Shown one piece after another: positions 56,836-62,767 of a DNA stretch of 64,000 nucleotides. The notes beneath the pieces are model-generated. The model searched no databases, was not told the origin of the DNA, and was given only the letters and a program-made list of their open reading frames with translations. Source of the stretch: Oasisia sp. SBJ-2009 (taxonomy: Eukaryota > Annelida > Polychaeta > Sabellida > Siboglinidae). Position 1 is the stretch's first letter. Every line of letters starts with the position of its first letter. The stretch lies in NCBI GenBank assembly GCA_964017155.1, contig OZ024861.1, positions 17,826,953 to 17,890,952 on the forward strand. The letters run 5' to 3'. The translations under genes and the position numbers were made by a program.

Positions 56836-59800
56836 TCATGATGTAGAGTATCAGTATTCCAATATCAAGCACATTTTTATTTGCTCCAGAGTGAATTTAG
56901 AAAGTAGATGATTGATCTTGTTGTGCCTGAAGTCCTTAGCTGAGTGTGACTGGCCACGTACATTCAACAGTACATTGTGTGTTTGTCCACAGGAGAAACA
57001 AGAAAGGTGACCGTGACAAGGCACTGGCTGTCATACAGAAGGTCAGTGATTGCAGGATGTGATGAACCTACATGGTAACATGTTTACCAGTATACATATC
57101 TTGATGTACCATGCAACCAACAAAACAACTGTTGACAGGTGTTTGTAGATGTATGCATTTTAAAGAGGCTGTCACAATGCTAATCTTTGTCCACCTCTAA
57201 GTTAAGATTTGTTTTCAAGAATATAAATTATGACTGGAAGATGTTATTTTAACAACTATATAATTACCACTAAAAGCTGACCATCATGATTTTGTAGCTG
57301 TTGACATGAAAACACAAGTGATGACGAAATGGTCATTTGTTTGGTGTCCTTCCACGGATGCTCTGTCACGTCCATGAATCACATGTTATATGCTGTAAAC
57401 ACATGAAATGAGAAGCCTTTCCTAAACATGTTGTAACACTGAATATACAGCCATCAACCACACAACATGACAAGAAATATGAATGTTTTACTTTATCGTA
57501 CTCCACCGAAAAGTTCAAGTTGATAACTAGATATCTATGGAGTCGATGTAGTTGTAGTGTTTATAAAATAATAATTAAAATAATTAGAACTTTATTCAAA
57601 GTTTAAAAAAAGCCAACTGTATTTGTGGATGCAGGCGATCGAGGCGTCTGAGACACACGTGCCTGACATGTTGTGTCTGTGTGGACGCATCTACAAGGAC
57701 AAATTCTGTGAGTCCGAATACAAGGACAAGGACGCCCTGGAGAAGGCCGTGGAGTGGTAAGTACCTCACACGTTTACTCCTTCGCAGGAACAAAGGGCAT
57801 CTCCACAGTCTTCCAATTTAAAAAGTAAAAAGTGAAGCTTTTAACCCATTTTATCCGGAATACGATTCTAGTCGTAGTTACCCTTTTTATCCGGAATACG
57901 ATTCTGGTCGTAGTTTGCACTTGGCACGGCTTCCCCGCACTCTGACGTTTTGGAATCCCATTGGCTGGTTAACACCGAATGACGTCAGTATATCGGGATC
58001 ACTAGGAAACCCATATTTTTCAACCAATCAGTGCCGTTCTTTGGGTATTTGCCGTCCAAAGTCGGCACCCCCAAGCCAAAGTGAAATCAAAGATGGCGTC
58101 GAGTCGCGAAGATCGTTAAATGTTGACGTATTTCGAAGGATAATAACTCCATTAATTTACTTCATACTGTTGATGACAAGAAGGCAGACAAGTGGATAGC
58201 CGATATAAGATGGACGGTTATGGTATTTGATGCGATATTTGTCCGTGAAGACATACTTTGAAGCCATCGAAGTGGGGTCGACCGACAACGGCATTCATTT
58301 TCGCTCACCGCGCTCCACGCCGGTTTTTTTGGCGCCAAACAAAGTTATGATTATTTCCAACGACGGTAACTACTTCATCAATAAAGTGACGTTGAAATGT
58401 TGACCAACGTTGTTACTTTAAAGTACTTATTTATTAGTTATAAGAAATAAGCCACAAAATTATACATCGTTGACAGAAAATATTTCAAAAATTTGCATAA
58501 TTCCGCTTAGCGGCGCCACATGTTGGCGATTCAATCGACTGACATGGGGGTTAATTACAAACAATTTTACATTATGAGATTATTATCCAAGATATGTGGA
58601 CAAGTTGTATACCTTTGTTTTCAGCAGAGAGTAATGCATAAAATAAAGTCAACTTGCTCATTGACATGTTGTCTCCTTCTTGGCGAAAATGTCAAGTGAA
58701 AAGTAATGTGACAAACCTCAACATAGGTTTGAATTTATTGGGCATTTTTTGTCATATGCCACATAAAATATATATGATAAAACTATTGAGTTTGTCAATG
58801 CGACTTGATAGTTTATTTTATCTACTTTCTAAAGGTATATCACATTTAAAAATTGATTGAGAAATAATAAAGTTATGTCCATTTTAAATGAAGGCCTGTC
58901 ATTTTTTAATGCTGACAGATTGATTTGAGGAAATGATCAGGAACTGGCTGCAACTCGTCTGCACTAGCTTCAGGATAAAATGGGTTAAAATCCTTTTCCT
59001 TCATTACCAACTCACTGTATACTCAAAAGGACTTCAGGGCCTCTTGACCCATCTGTTAGTACCATATAAACAAATTGGCAAAATATCGTTGAATTACTAA
59101 TTATTGTCCACCTTAGCAGAAAAAATCGCTGTCCACATCTGCATTCATGTGGTCGCTGATCTAAGGGACACTTTCATTTAAAATGATCGGGATATTGGAA
59201 CATTGTCCCGACATAGCAGGTGGTCGCAGGTCAGGTTGTAATGTTGGTAATATTGAAACTTACTGAAGTAGTATACTTTATCAGTCTGCCAGTTTAAAAG
59301 TCAATTAGTACTGTTTAATTCTTGCAGGTATCGCAGAGGCTTTGATGTTCAACCGAATGAGTATGCTGGAATTAATCTCGCAACGTTACTCGTCATCTCT
59401 GGGAAACGCTTCGCAACATCATCGACACTGCAAAGAATAGGTAAATGTCACTTCGTCTTTCTGTGGTACTTTCAGTGCTACTATGTAAATACTTTTGTCT
59501 TTCTATCTAAAGTCAGAGAAAAGTACTTTTCTTAATATTCTCATATATATTTGATATCTTAAAAACTCAAATTTGATCTCTGTAATGGGCTGTTAAGCTA
59601 CATCATGCTAGGTGACTTTCATAACTAAGGTGATCTGTTAATGAGTTTGTTGTGATAAAGCCTAAGAGATGAGTTTGCAATCACCGTGAATGTGTTGTCT
59701 TGTAGGGCTGACGCTGAACAACCTGATTGGCAAGAAGGGCAGTCTGTCCTCTCTTAAAGACTACTGGGATGTCGCTACCTTCTTTGAGATCAGCGTTCTT

Positions 59801-62543
59801 GCCGAGGATTATGGGAAGGCAGTACAGGCCGCTGAGTGTATGTTCAAGTTGGAGCCACCAATATGGTAAGCTGCATCTTGATTCATGTCAGCTCTCTCTG
59901 GCAATTTTGTATTTGATCAAACATACCCATGAACATGGCATATTGGAACTGCTTTCAGGCACAAGAGTGCGACATGCTTCTTGGACTACTGGCTCAATGA
60001 GTTACTCACTTCAGGCACAAGAGTGCCACATACTTCTTAGACTACTGGCTCAATGAGTTACTCACTTCAGGCACAAGCGTGCCACATACTTCTTAGACTA
60101 CTGGCTCAATGAGTTACTCACTTCAGGCACAAGCGTGCCACATACTTCTTAGACTACTGGCTCAATGAGTTACTCACTTCAGGCACAAGAGTGCCACATA
60201 CTTCTTAGACTACTGGCTCAATGAGTTACTCACTTCAGGCACAAGAGTGCGACATGCTTCTTAGACTACTGGCTGAATGAGTTACTCACTTCAGGCACAA
60301 GAGTGCCACATACTTCTTAGACTACTGGCTCAATGAGTTACTCACTTCAGGCACAAGCGTGCCACATACTTCTTAGACTACTGGTTCAATGAGTTACTCA
60401 CTTCAGGCACAAGAGTGCCACATACTTCTTAGACTACTGGCTCAATGAGTTACTCACTTCAGGCACAAGAGTGCGACATGCTTCTTAGACTACTGGCTCA
60501 ATGAGTTACTCACTTCAGGCACAAGAGTGCCACATACTTCTTAGACTACTGGCTCAATGAGTTACTCACTTCAGGCACAAGCGTGCCACATACTTCTTAG
60601 ACTACTGGTTCAATGAGTTACTCACTTCAGGCACAAGAGTGCGACATACTTCTTAGACTACTGGCTCAATGAGTTACTCACTTCAGGCACAAGCGTGCCA
60701 CATACTTCTTAGACTACTGGTTCAATGAGTTACTCACTTCAGGCACAAGAGTGCGACATACTTCTTGGACTGCTGGCTCAATGAGTTACTCACTTCAGGC
60801 ACAAGCGTGCCACATACTTCTTGGACTACTGGTTCAATGAGTTACTCACTTCAGGCACAAGCGTGCCACATACTTCTTAGACTACTGGCTCAATGAGTTA
60901 CTCACTTCAGGCACAAGAGTGCGACATGCTTCTTGGACTACTGGTTCAATGAGTTACTCACTTCAGGCACAAGAGTGCGACATGCTTCTTAGACTACTGG
61001 TTCAATGAGTTACTCACTTCAGGCACAAGCGTGCCACATACTTCTTAGACTACTGGCTCAATGAGTTACTCACTTCTGATTATGCAGACTAAAAAATTAA
61101 TTGTGGTCTGTTATGTTTGCTGATAAACTGTGCACTCCAAGAACTGTCTGGACTGAGACATGGGCACAGTAGGAGCCTGCTGGACTCCCAGTGACATCTC
61201 TACACTTACAATACACATCCACTCACTGAGCGAAACTAGAGTTCTCTCTGCCGTCTTACAAGAGATGAAACCCATGGTTTGGAGATGACAGATTCTAAAT
61301 TAGTTCTGGTCTAGGTATAATTTTGCTTGGTGTCGTGTTTTGTGTCATTTCTTGTTTACACAGTTGTGTGTCATCTCTGTTAGCAACTAAAGATGTTTGA
61401 TTTAGAGTTATACATCAGATACTCTTTCACAGTTTAAACTGACATGCCTGTTGTTGGTTGGTGGCAGGTATCTGAAGTCGACACTTGGCAACATTCGCCT
61501 GATTGACATGTTCCGCAAGGATGAATCGAGTACAGAGTATCCACGGGAGAAAGAGGTATTTCAGTCAACATTAATTGATAAGAATAGTTTGATCAGTGTA
61601 TATTAATATGTGTTCCATCCAGTAGATGGTACCACAGTACTGAATACTGATTCAATTTCCCTGCGATGGTTAGTTTGCCAACTCTGCCATCCCTAATACA
61701 GTTTAAGGGGATCTTGCAAACTTTATACACAACTACACACCCTTAAATGAATCTTGACATACAAAGACTGTCGTGACAATAACCCTGCTTGTTTACCCTT
61801 AAATGAGACTAGACATACAAAGACTGTCGTGACAATAACCCTGCTTGTTTACCCTTAAATGAGACTTGACATACAAAGACTGTTGTGACAATAACCCTGC
61901 TTGTTTACCCTTAAATGAGGCTTGACATACAAAGACTGTCGTGACAATAACCCTGCTTGTTTAGTCTTAAATGTGTTTTGACATAAACAGTGTCGTGACA
62001 ATAACCCTGCTTGTTTACCCTTAGATGAGTCTTGACATAAACAGTGTCGTGACAATAACTCAGCTTGTTTCACTGCAGCTCTTCAACTTCTGGCTGGAGT
62101 ACTTCACTGAAGCAGCATGCACGAAAAAGACTTCAGACGTCCGCTTTCCTGTAAGATCTGTTTCACGTCTCATTGTCCTGCTGTTCTCAGGCTGAAGGAA
62201 CAAGAAACTGTCATAACTTCTTAATGGACAGTGACCATTATCCTCTCCCATATTACGATAACATTACATCACTGAAAACCTCATTGTGTTTGTTATTTAT
62301 TCACACACACATTGTCATTTGTATAACTTGATTAGTACAGTTTTTGTAGACGTGGATATTATTTCTTGGAATCATAAACCTGTAAAAAAATGATTATCTG
62401 TCACTAAAAGCAAAATGAGTATATTTTGTCGAATGTGTGTGTGTGACGAGCCTGTCCTCTCTCCCCCTTAGACGCTGATCTTGGAGCCTTGCAAGGTGTT
62501 CATGCCCAGCTACGTCCAAGTGAATGAAGATGAGGAAGAACAG
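30100..62543 (+). CDS. MAP3K5/15-like: ASK-family MAP kinase kinase kinase (MAP3K5/6/15 type), N-terminal half
   Basis: Coding exons are 30100-30204 (proposed), 45093-45268, 45818-46040, 46218-46387, 46721-46796, 52949-53041, 56250-56356, 56993-57041, 57635-57756, 59328-59440, 59706-59865, 61468-61555, 62079-62150 and 62472-62543. Phases match throughout, giving 542 codons; the last exon ends at a donor, so the gene continues beyond the window. ASK kinases activate MKK3/4/6/7 and then p38 and JNK after oxidative or ER stress; thioredoxin and TRAFs bind the N-terminal half. Visible hallmarks are [122 protein letters not shown] and [17 protein letters not shown], all matching human ASK1. The PH-like and kinase domains are not in the window. 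Which paralogue it represents is undecided. Confidence 0.92.
30842..30859. repeat. Poly-G run
   Basis: About 16 G residues, interrupted near the start by GGAGGGG. A candidate quadruplex and a likely sequencing-length ambiguity. Confidence 0.8.
32190..32294. repeat. Compound (ACGC)n-(CA)n-(TA)n microsatellite
   Basis: ACGC repeats, then CA repeats, then about 50 bp of TA repeats, immediately followed by the start of an inverted-repeat element. Confidence 0.9.
32295..32876. mobile_element. Candidate CAGTG-ended DNA element between two microsatellites
   Basis: The left end CAGTGCTTCACGTTTGAAAA is followed by GGCGAGCGATAAATTGCTC. The right end, inverted, reads TTTCATTTTTAAGGCGAGCA then ATCGCTC. 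Arms are imperfect (about 35-45 bp). Other GAGCGAT motifs cluster near the right end (32780-32855). CAGTG termini recall hAT elements; no transposase and no target duplication seen, perhaps because both junctions are in expanded microsatellites. Confidence 0.5.
32877..32935. repeat. (CA)n microsatellite
   Basis: About 29 CA dinucleotides directly after the inverted-repeat element. Confidence 0.95.
34177..34235. repeat. Interrupted CAG trinucleotide repeat
   Basis: A short CAG run at 34178-34196, with further CAG and CTGCTG motifs to 34235. The resulting polyglutamine-like frame lacks any supporting exon context. Confidence 0.7.
34838..35165. repeat. 39-bp minisatellite, ~8 copies
   Basis: Nearly perfect units with core GGATGTGTACAGGTGTGCAT, differing mainly at TAGCTCC/TAGCTAC/TAGTTCC. 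The unit is 13 codons, so several frames stay open. Very high copy identity suggests recent expansion. Confidence 0.95.
35512..35644. mobile_element. Short fold-back MITE with perfect 24-bp inverted repeats
   Basis: Positions 35512-35535 (starting ATTTAGTAAATTATTTACCT) and 35621-35644 are exact reverse complements, 133 bp end to end. No coding capacity. Confidence 0.85.
35985..36132. repeat. ~26-bp minisatellite, ~5 copies
   Basis: Units with core TAGCTATGTGTGCACATGTG, alternating TATTTG and TGTATG spacers. Confidence 0.85.
36839..37685 (+). mobile_element. P-element-like DNA transposon relic with THAP finger remnant
   Basis: The terminal inverted repeats pair AAAGGACAAAAAAACGCA (36850) with TGCGTTTTTTTGTCCTTT (37648-37665), and CTTTAACGTCAGCGGTTTA with TAAACCGCTGGCGTTAAA. 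The right arm is interrupted by about 50 bp. Inside, on the plus strand from ATG at 37160, [11 protein letters not shown] and, further on, [11 protein letters not shown] followed by CFEVD match the C2-CH pattern of a THAP DNA-binding domain, the N-terminus of P-element transposases. The frame is broken by stop codons and shifts, and the catalytic domain is absent. Confidence 0.65.
39916..40088. mobile_element. Palindromic MITE, ~170 bp
   Basis: The left arm, reading GTAATTAACTTACTTTGGAG then CTTAATATCG.AGATGAGTAC, pairs with the right arm (GTACTCATCTCCGACATTAA then GCTTCAAAGTAATTAC) over about 63 bp at roughly 87% identity, around a 45-bp centre. No coding capacity. Confidence 0.8.
40794..41040. 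repeat. 27-bp minisatellite, 9 near-identical copies
   Basis: Unit CCAGTACAAGTCTTCATGTA plus AGAGTGA. Nine codons long, so frames stay open on both strands. Copy identity is essentially complete. Confidence 0.95.
41807..42028. repeat. 14-bp and 12-bp tandem repeats
   Basis: Nine copies of GACAGAGGGCACAT at 41807-41930 and, after a 50-bp gap, about four copies of ACTGACAGTGAC at 41984-42027. Confidence 0.95.
43333..43495. repeat. 58-bp tandem repeat, ~3 copies
   Basis: Units share GATAAATAAGGTGGTTATTC and a GTGCA.GAAAGA.AAT motif, with starts of the shared block at 43361, 43419 and 43477. Confidence 0.85.
43690..43895. repeat. 50-bp tandem repeat, 4 copies
   Basis: Units share TAACCACAAAGGTGCCCCCT and ATGGTAGCTA, recurring every 50 bp from 43711. 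Confidence 0.9.
44002..44167 (+). CDS. Unassigned possible exon with a cysteine-rich motif
   Basis: Open frame from ATG at 44002, with possible acceptor CTTACAG at 43994, to a good donor CAAAG|GTAGGA. The segment [19 protein letters not shown] has a Cys-X-Cys-X2-Cys spacing reminiscent of small zinc-binding domains, but I do not recognise a family. Neither possible exon length is a multiple of three, so it cannot be an internal MAP3K exon between the proposed exon 1 and exon 2. It could be from a nested gene, a relic, or chance. Confidence 0.25.
44365..44535 (+). mobile_element. tRNA-derived SINE
   Basis: GCAGTGGTGAAGTAGCTAGA begins a tRNA-like head with box B GGTTTGAATCC at 44413-44423. A CTCCAGTTCACTATAAAATG-AGTACCTG stretch follows, resembling the conserved central domain of several metazoan SINE families. 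The 3' tail was not delimited. Confidence 0.65.
44690..45080. repeat. Degenerate GTTTGTCTTGTG-type tandem repeats before MAP3K exon 2
   Basis: Irregular 20-30-bp units containing TTTGT[C/G] and TGTG motifs. The CTGTGCTCCAGTA.TTTGTC version is repeated at 44995-45045. Ends close to the exon 2 acceptor but does not visibly contain exon sequence. Confidence 0.6.
45093..45268 (+). CDS. MAP3K exon 2
   Basis: Acceptor GTGTTGCAG, donor GGGAG|GTCTGT. Encodes residues 36-93, with [16 protein letters not shown] and [15 protein letters not shown] corresponding to the human VAYVINEAS...LREACE region at the start of the thioredoxin-binding domain. An internal ATG at 45126 could alternatively be the start codon. 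Confidence 0.85.
45608..45817 (+). repeat. 58-bp repeat made of exon 3 acceptor copies
   Basis: Acceptor-like TTGTTGCAG sites at 45646-45648, 45699-45701 and 45757-45759 (and TTTTCAG at 45605-45607) each precede a diverged copy of the exon 3 start (GTCAGTGTGGAGTC against exon CGTCAACGTGGAGCC) and ATATGATTTGT filler. The last two units are exactly 58 bp apart and 58 bp from the true site. Confidence 0.85.
45818..46040 (+). CDS. MAP3K exon 3
   Basis: Residues 94-168, from [20 protein letters not shown] to [11 protein letters not shown]. Strongest match of the gene to human ASK1 (LDFGETAVLD.FY.ADV and YHLGVRES). Acceptor GTTGTTGCAG, donor GTCAGT, phase 0 exit. Confidence 0.95.
46135..46217 (+). 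repeat. 42-bp duplicated acceptor before exon 4
   Basis: Two 42-bp units (46135 and 46177) each end in CACCTGTCCTTGTTGTAGTT, the same acceptor that is used at 46217, followed by TGTCACTGTG, which resembles the exon 4 start TGTCGTGTGG. Reading from the upstream acceptor at 46176 meets TAG after 13 codons. Confidence 0.85.
46218..46387 (+). CDS. MAP3K exon 4
   Basis: Residues 169-224: [20 protein letters not shown] through [16 protein letters not shown]. Corresponds to human CTGNYTFVPYMI. Donor GTGAGT. Confidence 0.93.
46440..46650. repeat. ~19-bp CCATGTCACTCACCTCATA repeat in intron 4
   Basis: About ten imperfect copies, decaying at the edges. It ends about 70 bp before exon 5 and shows no exon sequence. 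Confidence 0.9.
46721..46796 (+). CDS. MAP3K exon 5
   Basis: Residues 225-250: [20 protein letters not shown] then PALAK, matching human ESILNDIRKARNLYTGKEL. The donor CTAAG|GTACAG is also the first donor of the following 40-bp array. Confidence 0.92.
46780..52592 (+). repeat. 40-bp minisatellite (~145 copies) carrying donor, acceptor and a 17-nt micro-exon
   Basis: From exon 5 to 52592 the sequence is a 40-bp tandem. Each unit is GCCCCGCCCTCGCTAAG (the last 17 bases of exon 5) followed by GTACAGTCTCATTCATTACA and CAG. Thus each unit has an AAG|GTAC donor and a TTACACAG|G acceptor. Variants (GCACTC, CCTGG, TACTGTC, TACGGAGG) define subfamilies, and a block of about 1.6 kb recurs at a 1640-bp offset (for example ATTGCACAGG at 47371 and 49011). 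A 3-base shortening occurs at about 49950. It fills about 94% of intron 5. Confidence 0.97.
52949..53041 (+). CDS. MAP3K exon 6
   Basis: Residues 251-281: [20 protein letters not shown] then [11 protein letters not shown], matching human ELARIRQRV...INLLLSYRDIQ. Acceptor TTCGTTGTAG, donor CCAG|GTGGGT. Confidence 0.93.
53039..54023 (+). repeat. 35-bp minisatellite flush with the exon 6 donor, ~28 copies
   Basis: The first unit begins at the last codon of exon 6 (CAG|GTGGGTTGAGTCCCCTC); later units read CAGTGGTCTGGTTGAGTCTC then CTCACACAGGCAGCT. Thus CAG plus the start of the intron is the repeated element, although in later copies the donor GT is displaced by TG. Very regular, with mostly single-base A/G variation (ACAGACAG or ACAGGCAG). 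Confidence 0.93.
54622..55787. mobile_element. Non-autonomous DNA element, 15-bp perfect TIR and 5-bp target duplication
   Basis: The termini CTAGGCTAGCGCTGT and ACAGCGCTAGCCTAG are perfect inverted repeats flanked by CCACA on both sides (54617-54621 and 55788-55792). Subterminal palindromes TTTAGCCAATTTGGCTAAA (left) and TTCGCCAATTTGGCGAA (right) are related. The 1166-bp interior has no recognisable transposase. It lies in MAP3K intron 6. Confidence 0.85.
56250..56356 (+). CDS. MAP3K exon 7
   Basis: Residues 282-316: [20 protein letters not shown] through YQYSFALN. Human counterpart DYDSIVKLVETLEKLP...HYAFALN. Start of the TPR-like TRAF-binding helices. Confidence 0.95.
56548..56832. repeat. 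(TA)n-rich microsatellite
   Basis: Alternating TA with TATG interruptions, including a pure TA block at 56785-56830. Confidence 0.95.
56993..57041 (+). CDS. MAP3K exon 8
   Basis: Residues 317-333, reading [17 protein letters not shown], matching human RRNLPGDRAKALDIM. Acceptor GTCCACAG, donor GTCAGT. Confidence 0.93.
57635..57756 (+). CDS. MAP3K exon 9
   Basis: Residues 334-373: [20 protein letters not shown] then KDKF...EKAVEW, matching human SDMYCLVGRIYKDMF. Donor GTAAGT. Confidence 0.94.
57845..58984. mobile_element. piggyBac-type non-autonomous element with TTAA duplication
   Basis: Flanked by TTAA at 57841-57844 and 58985-58988, with terminal inverted repeats CCCATTTTATCC and GGATAAAATGGG. 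A subterminal block containing the palindrome TACGATTCTAGTCGTA is repeated twice at the left end. The interior has no intact transposase. TTAA target duplication is the hallmark of piggyBac. It lies in MAP3K intron 9. Confidence 0.85.
59328..59440 (+). CDS. MAP3K exon 10
   Basis: Residues 374-411: [20 protein letters not shown] then [17 protein letters not shown]. Human FKKAFESEPTLQSGINYAVLLLAAGHQF aligns. Acceptor TTCTTGCAG, donor GTAAAT. Confidence 0.93.
59706..59865 (+). CDS. MAP3K exon 11
   Basis: Residues 412-464: [20 protein letters not shown] through [20 protein letters not shown] then PPI. Human [33 protein letters not shown] aligns. Donor GTAAGC. Confidence 0.95.
59940..61078 (+). 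repeat. 56-bp minisatellite in intron 11, ~20 copies
   Basis: Unit core ACTACTGGCTCAATGAGTTA then CTCACTTCAGGCACAAGAGT; variants GCGACATGC or GCCACATAC and AGCGTGCC. Begins about 75 bases after the exon 11 donor. One reading of the unit gives [12 protein letters not shown], loosely like exon 13 [12 protein letters not shown]. Confidence 0.93.
61468..61555 (+). CDS. MAP3K exon 12
   Basis: Residues 465-494: [20 protein letters not shown] then STEYPREKE. Matches human WYLKSIVETILIYKHF region. Acceptor GGTGGCAG, donor GTATTT. Confidence 0.93.
61735..62078 (+). repeat. ~57-bp repeat ending at the exon 13 acceptor, 6 copies
   Basis: Units share TGACAATAACCCTGCTTGTT then TACCCTTAAATGAG.CTTGACATA. 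The last unit reads TGACAATAACTCAGCTTGTT-TCACTGCAG, in which the repeat sequence becomes the functional polypyrimidine tract and acceptor of exon 13. Confidence 0.9.
62079..62150 (+). CDS. MAP3K exon 13
   Basis: Residues 495-518, reading [20 protein letters not shown] then VRFP, matching human ELVDFWMDFLVEATKTDVTVVRFP. Donor CCT|GTAAGA. Confidence 0.94.
62472..62543 (+). CDS. MAP3K exon 14 (last in window)
   Basis: Residues 519-542: [20 protein letters not shown] then EEEQ, matching human VLILEPTKIYQPSYLSINNEVEE. Donor CAG|GTGGGC. The PH-like and kinase exons should lie beyond 64000. Confidence 0.95.
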
Positions 62544-62767
62544 GTGGGCAAGGCTGTCCTCTCTTAGTGGCTGTCGTCTTCTATGTCAGCACATTTTGAA
62601 GCCAAAGCTGTCTTCTGCACTTTGTTATGTATAATTTTCTTAACTCTTCGAGTGACCAACAGTAAACTTCCACAGCATACACAATTTGGAGCTATTTGTA
62701 AGGGGTCGTTTTAAAAATCATAACTTTGCTAAGACTTACCATAAAAACATGTTTGAACTTTTATTAA

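Noticed and set aside
56446..56911. Y/I-rich frames over the TA microsatellite
   Set aside because: Simple-repeat translation.
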